NCBI GenBank assembly: GCA_963205175.1
Contig: CAUJIW010000196.1
Coordinates: 1 to 35,888 of the forward strand
DNA length: 35,888 nucleotides
Direction of reading: 5' to 3'
Source: Pseudomonadota bacterium
Lineage (GTDB): Bacteria > Pseudomonadota > Alphaproteobacteria > Sphingomonadales > Sphingomonadaceae
In this document: positions 16,948 to 25,082 of the stretch, one piece after another
How the letters are laid out: each line of letters opens with the position of its first letter
How positions within the stretch are numbered: the first letter of the stretch is position 1
Program-made: the position numbers and the translations under genes
The notes under the pieces: model-generated
Seen by the model: only the letters and a program-made list of their open reading frames with translations
The model's database searches: none
What the model was told of the DNA's origin: nothing

Positions 16948-18270
16948 ATGTCGACCAACCGGGGCATCGTTGATCGGGTGCGTTTTTTTGGCATAAGTGA
17001 ATCGGACTGTCAGCTGCTGCGCGCGGCCCGCGAGCGCATCGACAACCGTATCGCCCCGCTCCTCCAGTCCCTTTATGTGCACATGCTGGCGGAACCCGCC
17101 CTGGCGCCGATGCTGCACGGGCGGGTTGATGGACTGCAGAAAGCCCAGCACGCCCACTGGCTGACCTTGCTGGAAGGTCGTTTCGACGACGAGTATCACA
17201 ACCGTGCAACCGCTATCGGGAACGCGCACGAACGCATCGGCCTGGAGCCGAAATGGTACATTGGCGCCTACGCCCGGGCCCTGGATGGCCTGACCGACAT
17301 CATCGCTGGTGAAGCGCTGGCGCACCAGCCCGACGTGCTGGCGACACTCAAGGCCGTGCAGAAGGCAACGCTGCTGGACATGGAGCTGGCGGTGTCGGTG
17401 TACATCGAGGCCGGTCAGGCCAAACTCGATCGTGAACTTCAGGCCGTCGCCGACCGGATCGAGCAGGAGGTGCAGGGGGCAGTGTCTCTGGTCAGCGCGC
17501 AGGGGGAGACCATGCGGCAATCCGCCCATGCCATGGCAGGCGATCTCGCCGAAGCCTCCAGTGCCTCGTTGTCGATGGTCGACGCCGTGACCGAGGCCTC
17601 CTCCTATGTTCAGGGCTGTGCGGTCGCCATCGAGGAAATGACGGCATCGGTTCACGAAATCGCCCGCCAGGTTCACGAGGCGCGCGGCGTCTCCGGGAAG
17701 GTGTCGGCGGAGATCGACGCGATCACGCACACTGTCGCGCAGCTGGGCCAGGCCGCCAGCCAGATTGGCGAAGTCGTTCAGTTGATCTCCCAGATCGCCA
17801 GCCAGACCAATCTGCTGGCGCTCAACGCCACCATCGAGGCGGCACGCGCCGGCGAGGCCGGTCGCGGCTTCGCCGTCGTCGCCTCCGAGGTCAAGACGCT
17901 GGCGACCCAGACCGCCCAGGCGACCAAGAGCGTGCATGAGCAGGTGGGCTCGATCCAGTCGATCGCCGAGCGGGCTGCACAGGCCGTCGCCGCCATTGCC
18001 GATACCATCGAGCGCAACAACACGGTGACATCGACGGTCGCCGCGGCGGTCGAGGAGCAGAACCACGCCGGTGTCGAGATCAGCCGCAACATCCAGAAAG
18101 CCGCGCAAACCGCGCAGCGGGCCGCGGACGGTATGAGCAAGGTGGCCGGCGATACCCGGCGCTCAGGTTGCCAAGCCGAGAACATGGTCGGCAATGTCGC
18201 TGGTGTAAAGGACGGCGTGGATGTGCTGGAATCCAGGGTCCGGGACCTGCTGGTAAGCCTGAGGCGCTGA
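16948..18270 (+). CDS. Globin-coupled methyl-accepting chemotaxis protein (soluble haem sensor)
   Basis: 440-aa cytoplasmic chemoreceptor with two domains. The N-terminal sensor globin (about residues 8-155) carries the haem-ligating proximal His94 in the diagnostic [19 protein letters not shown]. The C-terminal signalling coiled coil (about 160-430) has the CheA/CheW-contacting hairpin tip [20 protein letters not shown] followed by [15 protein letters not shown]. No membrane helix or HAMP domain is seen, as in HemAT-type aerotaxis receptors, so it should sense oxygen or another haem-binding gas in the cytosol. The ATG at 16948 is chosen for its AAGGAG site 10 nt upstream; earlier in-frame starts lack one. 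No che genes are nearby, and no C-terminal CheR-tethering pentapeptide is visible. It is 96 nt from ugd. Confidence 0.94.
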   Translation: MSTNRGIVDRVRFFGISESDCQLLRAARERIDNRIAPLLQSLYVHMLAEPALAPMLHGRVDGLQKAQHAHWLTLLEGRFDDEYHNRATAIGNAHERIGLEPKWYIGAYARALDGLTDIIAGEALAHQPDVLATLKAVQKATLLDMELAVSVYIEAGQAKLDRELQAVADRIEQEVQGAVSLVSAQGETMRQSAHAMAGDLAEASSASLSMVDAVTEASSYVQGCAVAIEEMTASVHEIARQVHEARGVSGKVSAEIDAITHTVAQLGQAASQIGEVVQLISQIASQTNLLALNATIEAARAGEAGRGFAVVASEVKTLATQTAQATKSVHEQVGSIQSIAERAAQAVAAIADTIERNNTVTSTVAAAVEEQNHAGVEISRNIQKAAQTAQRAADGMSKVAGDTRRSGCQAENMVGNVAGVKDGVDVLESRVRDLLVSLRR

Positions 18271-18332
18271 TATTTCACAGGAACTTCAACAATCAGCAAA
18301 CAGTCACACTGAGGTCACATTGCTGGAACACA

Positions 18333-18359
18333 GCCTCGGCATCAGTCACTTACCGAGGC
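18333..18359 (+). promoter_or_regulatory. Hairpin masking the ugd ribosome-binding site
   Basis: GCCTCGG (18333-18339) and CCGAGGC (18353-18359) form a perfect 7-bp stem with a 13-nt loop. The right arm contains the GAGG ribosome site (18355-18358) lying 8 nt before the ugd ATG at 18367. The fold would hide this site, which suggests control of translation start. No T tract follows, so it is not a terminator. Confidence 0.45.
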
Positions 18360-18366
18360 ACAGATC

Positions 18367-19677
18367 ATGCGCATTGCAGTCGTTGGCACCGGCTATGTTG
18401 GCCTGGTTTCGGGCACCTGCCTTGCCGAGTTTGGCCACAGCGTCACCTGCGTCGACGCCAATCCCGAGATCGTCGCCAAGCTCAAGACCGGCGCCTCGAC
18501 GATATATGAACCCGGTCTTGACGACATGCTGGCCCGCAACATCCGGGCTGGCCGCCTGGCCTTTACCACGGCGCTCGCCGAGGCGGTGAGCACCGCCGAG
18601 GCCGTGTTCATCGCCGTCGGCACGCCATCGCGGCGTGGCGATGGCCATGCCGATCTCACCTATGTTTACGCCGCCGCCCGTGAGGTCGCTGCCGCCGCGC
18701 CCGATGGTTGCGTTATTGTCACCAAGTCGACCGTGCCGGTGGGCACAGCGGCCCAGCTGCGCGCGCTGATCGCCGAAGTGGCGCCCGGCAAACGGCTGGA
18801 GGTCGCCAGCAACCCCGAGTTCCTGCGCGAAGGCTCGGCGATCCAGGATTTCACCCACCCCGACCGGGTGGTGGTCGGCGCCGTCGGCGATAACGCCCGC
18901 AAGGTGATGCGCGAGGTCTATCGACCGCTGTTCCTGCGTGACACGCCGATCCTGTTCACCTCAAGTGAATCGGCGGAGCTGATCAAGTATGCCGCCAACG
19001 GCTTCCTGGCGATGAAGATCAGCTTCATCAACGAAGTCGCCGACCTGTGCGACAAGGTCGGCGCCAATGTGCAGGACGTCGCCCGCGGCATCGGCCTCGA
19101 CAAGCGCATCGGCGACAAGTTCCTCCACCCCGGCCCCGGCTATGGCGGCAGCTGCTTTCCCAAGGACACGCTGGCGCTGCTCAAGACCTCGGAGGACGCC
19201 GGCAGCCCGCTCAAGCTGATCGAGGCCACGGTCGCGATCAACGCCGCCCGCAAGAAGCAGATGGCCCAGCGGGTCATCGAGGCCTGCGGCGGTTCGGTGG
19301 CCGGCAAGGCGATCGCCGTGCTCGGGCTCACCTTCAAGCCGAACACCGACGACATGCGTGACGCCCCGTCGCTTGACATCATCCCCGCCCTGCAGGCCGC
19401 CGGCGCCAGCGTGCGCGCCTACGACCCAATCGGCATGGACCACGCCCGGCCGCTGCTGCCTGACGTTGACTTCGCGCAGGATCCCTATGAGGCCATGAAG
19501 GGCGCCGCCGCACTGGTCATCATCACCGAGTGGAACGAGTTCCGGGCGCTCGACCTCACGCACGTCAAGCGACTGCTGGCAGCACCAGTGTTCGTCGACC
19601 TGCGCAACATATACCGCCCGGAAGACATGGCTGAAGCCGGGTTTACCTACGTCTCGATTGGCCGGCCGCACGCCTGA
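18367..19677 (+). CDS. ugd: UDP-glucose 6-dehydrogenase
   Basis: 436-aa cytosolic NAD-dependent enzyme that oxidises UDP-glucose twice to UDP-glucuronate, the precursor of acidic exopolysaccharides and lipid A sugars. The N-terminal Rossmann motif is GTGYVGL (residues 7-13). The central domain has Lys207 (SAELIKYAANGFLAMKISF), and the catalytic Cys263 lies in GYGGSCFPKDT with Asp267. The C-terminal UDP-binding domain reads GLTFKPNTDDMRDAPS. Length matches the family. The ATG has GAGG 8 nt upstream within a hairpin. No other polysaccharide gene is adjacent, so it looks like a stand-alone gene ended by the hairpin at 19731-19754. Confidence 0.97.
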   Translation: MRIAVVGTGYVGLVSGTCLAEFGHSVTCVDANPEIVAKLKTGASTIYEPGLDDMLARNIRAGRLAFTTALAEAVSTAEAVFIAVGTPSRRGDGHADLTYVYAAAREVAAAAPDGCVIVTKSTVPVGTAAQLRALIAEVAPGKRLEVASNPEFLREGSAIQDFTHPDRVVVGAVGDNARKVMREVYRPLFLRDTPILFTSSESAELIKYAANGFLAMKISFINEVADLCDKVGANVQDVARGIGLDKRIGDKFLHPGPGYGGSCFPKDTLALLKTSEDAGSPLKLIEATVAINAARKKQMAQRVIEACGGSVAGKAIAVLGLTFKPNTDDMRDAPSLDIIPALQAAGASVRAYDPIGMDHARPLLPDVDFAQDPYEAMKGAAALVIITEWNEFRALDLTHVKRLLAAPVFVDLRNIYRPEDMAEAGFTYVSIGRPHA

Positions 19678-19730
19678 GGCTTGACTGCCGGGCAGAGTTC
19701 AGTTGTCCCGCTGCCGTTGCCACACCGACA

Positions 19731-19754
19731 CCGCCGTCGCTGCGCCGACGGCGG
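19731..19754. terminator. Hairpin between convergent ugd and spuC-like genes
   Basis: CCGCCGTCG (19731-19739) pairs perfectly with CGACGGCGG (19746-19754) around a 6-nt loop. It sits midway in the 95-nt gap between the two converging genes, so it may end transcription from both sides. Neither side has a T tract. Confidence 0.5.
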
Positions 19755-19772
19755 GCGGTGCACCGGTGGATG

Positions 19773-21155
19773 TCAGAGCGCGCGCAGCTTGGGCGTGGCC
19801 TGATCGAGCGACTTGCCAATGATGTCGACCAGCCGGTCGATCTCGGCGTGGGTGATGATCAGCGGCGGGCACATGACAATGGTGTCGCGGATGCCGCGCA
19901 CCATCAGGCCGTTGGCGATGCACAGGTCACGCACCATCGGGCCGGCCGTGCCTTCCGCGCCGCCGAAGCGCTTGTTGGTGCCCTTCTCGGCGACGATCTC
20001 GACCGCGCCGATCAGCCCCAGCGAGCGCACCTCGCCGACCAGCGGATGGTCGGCCAGCCGCGCCAGCGCCTTGGCGAGATAGGGGCCAACATCCTCGGCG
20101 ACCCGCTCCACCAGATGCTCGCGTTCCATGATCTCGATGTTCTTCAGTGCGACTGCCGCCGCCGCCGGATGGCCGGAATAGGTGTAGCCATGCACGAAAT
20201 CGCCGCCCTTTTCCTTCAGCAGGGCGACGATATGGTCGGCGACGCCCACCGCCGAGATCGGCAGGTAACCCGACGACAGGCCCTTGGCCATTGGCACCAG
20301 GTCCGGCTTGACGCCGAAATGCTGATGGCCGAACCAGCGGCCAAGCCGGCCGAAGCCGCAGATCACCTCGTCGATGACCAGCAGGATGCCGTACTTGCGG
20401 CAGATGGCTTCCACCCGCGGCCAGTAGCCCGGCGGCGGGATGATGACGCCGCCAGCACCCTGCACCGGTTCACCGATGAAGGCCGCCACATTCTCCGGCC
20501 CCACCGCCAGAATGCGCTCCTCGATGGCGGCCGCCGCCCGCTCGGCGAATTTCTCGGGGTCCTCGCCGAAGGCCTCGACGAACAGGTAGGGCTGCATCAC
20601 ATGCTCGACACCGGGGATCGGCAGGCCGCCCTGGGCGTGCATCGCCTTCATGCCGCCGAGACTGACGCCGGCGACGGTGGAGCCGTGATAGGCGTTCCAG
20701 CGGCTGATGAAGATCTGCCGCTTCGGCTCGCCCTTCAGCGCCCAGTAATGGCGGACCATGCGGAACACCGTGTCGTTGGCTTCCGAGCCCGATGAATTGA
20801 AAAAGACATGGGACAGGTTGCCGCCCAGCTTTTCAGCGATCTTGGCCGCCAGCAGGACGGCCGGCGGCGTCGCGGTCTTGAAGAAGGTGTTGTAGTAGGG
20901 CAGCTCCAGCATCTGGTCGTAGGCTGCCTTGGCCAGTTCGTCACGGCCATAGCCGACGTTGACGCACCACAGGCCGGCCATGCCGTCGAGGTAGGCGTTA
21001 CCGTCGGCGTCATGGATGGTCGAGCCTTCCGCGCGGGTGATGATGCGGCTGCCACCCAGTTCCTGGAGCAGCTTGTAGTCGGCCTGGGCCGGTAGATGAT
21101 GTTCAAGGTCCAGCCGGCGCAGTTCGGCGGCGTCGTAATTGCGAAGACGGGTCAT
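19773..21155 (-). CDS. spuC: Class III aminotransferase, probable putrescine/polyamine:pyruvate transaminase (SpuC-like)
   Basis: 460-aa cytosolic PLP enzyme. Fold-type I class III landmarks: GLWCVNVGYG (61-70), FFNSSGSEANDT (118-129, cofactor phosphate), YHGST (156-160), LVIDEVICGFGR (259-270, with Asp262 to the PLP pyridine), and the Schiff-base Lys291 in PMAKGLSSGYLPI. This pattern matches the SpuC group, which transaminates putrescine or similar diamines with pyruvate to give an aminoaldehyde. The ATG at 21155 has an AGGAG site 7 nt upstream. It is the most distal gene on the minus strand of the polyamine island. The hairpin at 21254-21275 separates it from the puuD-like gene, so it may be transcribed partly on its own. 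Beta-alanine or GABA could also be substrates. Confidence 0.9.
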   Translation of the reverse strand: MTRLRNYDAAELRRLDLEHHLPAQADYKLLQELGGSRIITRAEGSTIHDADGNAYLDGMAGLWCVNVGYGRDELAKAAYDQMLELPYYNTFFKTATPPAVLLAAKIAEKLGGNLSHVFFNSSGSEANDTVFRMVRHYWALKGEPKRQIFISRWNAYHGSTVAGVSLGGMKAMHAQGGLPIPGVEHVMQPYLFVEAFGEDPEKFAERAAAAIEERILAVGPENVAAFIGEPVQGAGGVIIPPPGYWPRVEAICRKYGILLVIDEVICGFGRLGRWFGHQHFGVKPDLVPMAKGLSSGYLPISAVGVADHIVALLKEKGGDFVHGYTYSGHPAAAAVALKNIEIMEREHLVERVAEDVGPYLAKALARLADHPLVGEVRSLGLIGAVEIVAEKGTNKRFGGAEGTAGPMVRDLCIANGLMVRGIRDTIVMCPPLIITHAEIDRLVDIIGKSLDQATPKLRAL

Positions 21156-21253
21156 GAAAAGACTCCTGACGGATACGGAGCGCCCCGCAGGACGCGAAAG
21201 GGCATTGAGGCGGCATGGGAGCGCGGCGCGAACAGGCCAGAACGCACCGCGGA

Positions 21254-21275
21254 GCCCGGCTCAGCCGAGCCGGGC
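21254..21275 (-). terminator. Hairpin between puuD-like and spuC-like genes
   Basis: GCCCGGCTC (21254-21262) and GAGCCGGGC (21267-21275) form a perfect 9-bp stem with a 4-nt loop in the 162-nt gap after the puuD-like stop. There is no T tract. It could end or attenuate the upstream transport operon before spuC. Confidence 0.5.
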
Positions 21276-21317
21276 GCTCATCGTGAAAAGGGCTTCATGC
21301 GCCAGATCATGGCCGCA

Positions 21318-22070
21318 TCATACGCCAAGCGGGCCGCCGCGCAACACCCTGCCCATCAGACCAAAGAAGGCCTGGGAGTCGGGGTGTTGATCGGTATCCC
21401 ACTCCGGGTGCCACTGCACCGCCAGCACCGGGGCGCCGTGCCGGGTACCGGAAAATGCCTCGACCACGCCGTCGGGCGCCCGCGCCTCGACGGTCAGGCC
21501 ATCACCCAGCCGGTCGACACCCTGGAAATGCACGCTGTTGACCGTTGCCTGAGTTCGCCCCAGAGCTTGGGCGAGCGCCCCGCCCTCCCGCAACGTCACG
21601 TCGTGACCATGGGCGAACATGGCGTCATAGCCGACATCCGCCGGCGCGTGGTGGGCCAGCAGGTCGGGATGGGCCGACATATCGCGCCGCAAGGTGCCGC
21701 CGAACGCGACATTGAGTTCCTGAAAACCGCGACAGATGCCGAACACCGGCTTGCCGGCCCGGGTCATCGCCTCGACCAGATCAAACACCATGCGATCGCG
21801 GCCGGGATCGAACGGCCCGTCGGCGTCCTCGATCATCGGGTCATAGTGGGCGGGACTAACGTTGGAGGGACTGCCTGTGAGCAGCAGGCCATCGAGCCGG
21901 GGCGCCACCTCGTCGGCGCGCATCAGCTCCGGCAAAGCAGGCACCAGCAGACCGGCGGCGTCGGAGAAACGAAGGGCCGCCCGCACATAGCGATCGAGCA
22001 CGGTCTGGGCGGGCACGCCGCCGACGTCGCGGGTGCAGCAGATGATGCCAAGGACAGGACGGGCGGTCAT
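21318..22070 (-). CDS. puuD: Gamma-glutamyl-gamma-aminobutyrate hydrolase-type class I glutamine amidotransferase (PuuD-like)
   Basis: 250-aa cytosolic C26-family peptidase. In the Puu pathway PuuD splits gamma-glutamyl-GABA into glutamate and GABA. The nucleophile Cys113 is in VFGICRGFQELNVAFGG, with the triad completed by His221 and Glu223 in AVQWHPEWD. The oxyanion segment LLLTGSPSNVSP (63-73) and NSVHFQGVDRLG (178-189) are also typical. The ATG at 22070 gives the usual family length; the upstream in-frame extension overlaps the ABC ATPase gene and is rejected. It lies 58 nt after that gene on the same strand. The presence of puuA- and puuB-like genes in the island supports the assignment. 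Confidence 0.92.
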   Translation of the reverse strand: MTARPVLGIICCTRDVGGVPAQTVLDRYVRAALRFSDAAGLLVPALPELMRADEVAPRLDGLLLTGSPSNVSPAHYDPMIEDADGPFDPGRDRMVFDLVEAMTRAGKPVFGICRGFQELNVAFGGTLRRDMSAHPDLLAHHAPADVGYDAMFAHGHDVTLREGGALAQALGRTQATVNSVHFQGVDRLGDGLTVEARAPDGVVEAFSGTRHGAPVLAVQWHPEWDTDQHPDSQAFFGLMGRVLRGGPLGV

Positions 22071-22128
22071 GGGCGGGATGATAGTCAGTGCTCGGTGTTC
22101 AGGCCATAGACGATCGACTTGCCGGCGA

Positions 22129-23271
22129 TCAGGACAGCAGTACGGCCGGCGAGCAGGCATGCCACGCCAGCCACACCGGCTCGTCCCAGCCGAAGTCCTC
22201 CTGGTCCCAGCGGGTGAGGTTGGGCCGGATCACACGCACCGTGCGACCACTCTCCAGCCGCACTTCATAGACGGATTCACTGCCGAGATAGGAGATATGG
22301 GTGATCACACCTGGCGTCACGTTGGCGCCTTCCGGCGCGTCTTCCATCTTCGGCATTGGTCCGCCGTTGCGCTTGGCCAGCTCGATCTTTTCCGGCCGGA
22401 TCGCTACCCACACCTGGGAATCGAGCGCGCCGGTGACACCGTGATCGAGGTAGATCGGGCAATTGACCTCCGGCACCGTCACCACCGCGTGGCCTGGTTC
22501 GTCGACACTCAGCCGCCCCTCGAACATGTTCACCGAGCCGATGAAGCCGGCGACGAAGCGGGAGTTGGGGAACTCGTAAAGGTCCGACGGCGTCGCCACC
22601 TGCTGCAACATGCCCCGGTTCATCACCGCGCAGCGGCAAGCCATCGCCAGCGCCTCGTCCTGGTCGTGGGTGACCATGATGAAGGTGATGCCCACCTTCT
22701 CCTGCAATTGCGCCAGCTCGAAACGCATCGCCTCGCGCAGTTTGGCGTCCAGCGCCGACAAGGGCTCGTCAAGCAGCAGCACCTTCGGCCGTTTGACCAG
22801 CGCGCGGGCCAGCGCCACCCGCTGCCGCTGGCCGCCGGAGAGCTGGTCCGGCATCCGCTCGCCAAAGCCCTCCAGCTTGACCAGTGCCAGCGCCTCCTCG
22901 ACGCGGGCGCGTCGTTCGGCGGCGGGTACGCCGTCGATCCTGAGGCCGTACCCCACATTGTCGGCGACCGTCATGTGCGGAAACACGGCATAGGACTGGA
23001 ACACCATGTTAATCGGCCGCTTGTTGGGCGGCACATGGCTCATATCGTGGCCATCGATCAGGATCTGCCCTTCGGTCGGCACCTCGAAGCCCGCCAGCAT
23101 CCGCAGCAAGGTGGTCTTGCCGCAGCCCGACGGCCCCAGCAGCGCGAAGAACTCACCCTCCCGGATGTCCAGGTTGACGTCATCGACCGCGGTCACCCGG
23201 CCAAACCGCTTGGAGACGTTGCGGAAGCTGATGATGGTGCGAGGCTCGGTCGCGGGCGTGGTCTCGGTCAT
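22129..23271 (-). CDS. potG: Putrescine ABC transporter ATP-binding protein
   Basis: 380-aa cytosolic ATPase powering polyamine import. Walker A GPSGCGKTT (46-54), the Q-loop in NMVFQSYAVFPHM, the signature LSGGQRQRVALARAL, Walker B VLLLDEPLSALD and the H-loop VTHDQDEA are intact. The C-terminal TOBE-type region (about 240-380) is the regulatory part seen in PotA/PotG. The ATG at 23271 overlaps the potI stop as ATGA. The gene order potF-potH-potI-potG-puuD differs from E. coli potFGHI, where the ATPase comes second. Spermidine rather than putrescine as the main cargo cannot be excluded; the neighbouring Puu genes favour putrescine. Confidence 0.94.
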   Translation of the reverse strand: MTETTPATEPRTIISFRNVSKRFGRVTAVDDVNLDIREGEFFALLGPSGCGKTTLLRMLAGFEVPTEGQILIDGHDMSHVPPNKRPINMVFQSYAVFPHMTVADNVGYGLRIDGVPAAERRARVEEALALVKLEGFGERMPDQLSGGQRQRVALARALVKRPKVLLLDEPLSALDAKLREAMRFELAQLQEKVGITFIMVTHDQDEALAMACRCAVMNRGMLQQVATPSDLYEFPNSRFVAGFIGSVNMFEGRLSVDEPGHAVVTVPEVNCPIYLDHGVTGALDSQVWVAIRPEKIELAKRNGGPMPKMEDAPEGANVTPGVITHISYLGSESVYEVRLESGRTVRVIRPNLTRWDQEDFGWDEPVWLAWHACSPAVLLS

Positions 23272-24155
23272 GCGAGGTCCATGGTTTTGGCGCCCATGCG
23301 GCTTTGCAGACGCAGGGCCAGGAAGGTGAGCAGGATGGTGAGCACGATCAGCAGCGTCGAGGCGGCATTGACCTCGGGCGTCACCGAGAAGCGCACCATC
23401 GAATAGACCTTCACCGGGAAGGTGATGGTGTCGGGGCCGGACGTGAAGAAGGTGATGACGAAATCGTCGAGGCTGAGCGTGAACGCCAGCAGCGCGCCGG
23501 ACACCAGGCCCGGCTTCATGTGCGGCAGCAGCACGTCGCGGAAGGTCTGCCATTCGCCGGCGCCCAGATCCTTGGCTGCCTCCTCCAGTTCGCGGTTGAA
23601 CGACGCCAGCCGCGCCCGCACCACCGTCGCCACGAACGGGAAGCAGAAGCTGACGTGGGCAATGATGATCGGGGTCAGGTTGAAAGGCCAGATCCAGCCG
23701 CCCGACCAGTTGAGGGTGCCGAACACGCTGTTGCCGAACCAGGCGAAGAAAGCCAGCAGCGCCACGCCCATGCAGATTTCCGGCACCACGATCGGCAACG
23801 CCATGGCGCCTTCCACCGCCGTCTTGCCCGGAAACCGGAAGCGCCACAGCATCACCGCCGCCAGCGCGCCGAGGACGACGCTGACCAGTGTCGCGATGAA
23901 GGCAATGGTCAGGGAATTGGCGAAAGCGATGAGCAGCGTGTCGTTGTTCAGTGCCTTTTCGTAATATTTAAAGGTGAATCCCTGCCAGACGATGTTGCGC
24001 CGGCTGTCGTTGAAGCTGAACACCATCAGCGTGATCAGCGGCGCATAGAGAAACACGAACACCGTCAGCAGCCACAGGCGCAGCGGCCAGCGACGCAGAT
24101 ACTCCAGCGGCGCGGGCGGTGTCCTGGCGGGCTTGGCGGAAACGGCCGTGCTCAT
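23268..24155 (-). CDS. potI: Putrescine ABC transporter permease
   Basis: 295-aa inner-membrane permease with about six helices, the first at roughly residues 27-50 (LRLWLLTVFVFLYAPLITLM). The EAA coupling loop that docks the ATPase reads LEEAAKDLGAGEWQTFRDVL and is followed by LPHMKPGL. FSFNDSRRNIVWQGFTFKYY after the first helix is typical of PotI/PotC. It pairs with PotH to form the translocation pore. Its ATG overlaps the potH stop (ATGA) and its stop overlaps potG. Confidence 0.94.
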   Translation of the reverse strand: MSTAVSAKPARTPPAPLEYLRRWPLRLWLLTVFVFLYAPLITLMVFSFNDSRRNIVWQGFTFKYYEKALNNDTLLIAFANSLTIAFIATLVSVVLGALAAVMLWRFRFPGKTAVEGAMALPIVVPEICMGVALLAFFAWFGNSVFGTLNWSGGWIWPFNLTPIIIAHVSFCFPFVATVVRARLASFNRELEEAAKDLGAGEWQTFRDVLLPHMKPGLVSGALLAFTLSLDDFVITFFTSGPDTITFPVKVYSMVRFSVTPEVNAASTLLIVLTILLTFLALRLQSRMGAKTMDLA

Positions 24156-25045
24156 GAGCGTGCATTCTCCCGTCGGTGCCGGGCGACAACCGCCTGAATG
24201 GCGATGGCGATGAAGGTAAGATACATCAGCAGAAACGACAGCGCGGCGCCGAACGGCCAGTCGTTCGCGCGCTTGAACTGGCGTTCGATGACGTTGGCGA
24301 TCATCTGGCTGTCCGGCCCGCCCAGCAGGTCGGGCGTCAGATAGGCGCCAAGCGCCGGAATGAAGGTGATGATGATGCCCGAGACAATGCCCGGCATCGC
24401 CAGCGGCACCACCACCTTGAGGATGGTTTGGAGATGACCGGCGCCAAGATCGAGACTGGCCTCGATCAGCGAGCGGTCCAGCCGGTCGAGCGCGGCATAG
24501 AGCGGCAGTACCATGAACGGCAGGTGGACATAGATCAGCCCGAAAATGACGGCGAAATTATTGTAGAGCAGCTCCATCGGCTGATAGGGGCCAAGGAGCT
24601 GATCGAGCCCGCCGAGCTGCCAGAACCACTCGACGGTGGCGTTGACATAGCCATTGGTCCGCAACACCGCGATCAGGGCGTAGGTGCGCACCAGCAGGTT
24701 GGTCCAGAACGGCAGCATGATCAGCAGCAGCAGCCAGCCGCGCCATTTCTCCGGCGCGAAGGTGATGGCCAGCGCCACCGGGAACCCCAGCACCAGGCAG
24801 AACAGCGTGGTGAGCGCCGCCACCCACAGCGACTTGCCGAAAATCTGCAGGTACAGCGGCTCCAGCGCGCGGGCGTAATTGGCGAAGGTGCCGGTGATGG
24901 CGATGTCCTTCAGCCCGTCGTTCTGGCCGAAGCTGAACAGCCAGACCAGTGCGAGGGGAGCAAGGAAGAACAGCACCAACCAGGCCATCGGCGGGATCGC
25001 GATTGCCGCGAAAGCCTGCTTTGCCCGGTTCCAGCTCTGTTCCAT
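24152..25045 (-). CDS. potH: Putrescine ABC transporter permease
   Basis: 297-aa inner-membrane permease of the PotB/PotH type. It has about six helices, starting with PPMAWLVLFFLAPLALVWLFSF. The EAA loop reads LIEASLDLGAGHLQTILKVV, then VPLAMPGI. The segment NLLVRTYALIAVLRTNGYVN is characteristic of PotH/PotB and lines the membrane pore. It starts 37 nt after the potF stop and overlaps potI by 4 nt. Confidence 0.94.
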   Translation of the reverse strand: MEQSWNRAKQAFAAIAIPPMAWLVLFFLAPLALVWLFSFGQNDGLKDIAITGTFANYARALEPLYLQIFGKSLWVAALTTLFCLVLGFPVALAITFAPEKWRGWLLLLIMLPFWTNLLVRTYALIAVLRTNGYVNATVEWFWQLGGLDQLLGPYQPMELLYNNFAVIFGLIYVHLPFMVLPLYAALDRLDRSLIEASLDLGAGHLQTILKVVVPLAMPGIVSGIIITFIPALGAYLTPDLLGGPDSQMIANVIERQFKRANDWPFGAALSFLLMYLTFIAIAIQAVVARHRRENARS

Positions 25046-25082
25046 GGCCCTGCCCCTCGCCCTGGTCCTGACCGCCGCTATT

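Noticed and set aside
16876..18108. A 410-codon minus-strand frame opposite the globin-coupled receptor
   Set aside because: Antisense artefact; the plus strand carries a full sensor globin and MCP signalling tip.
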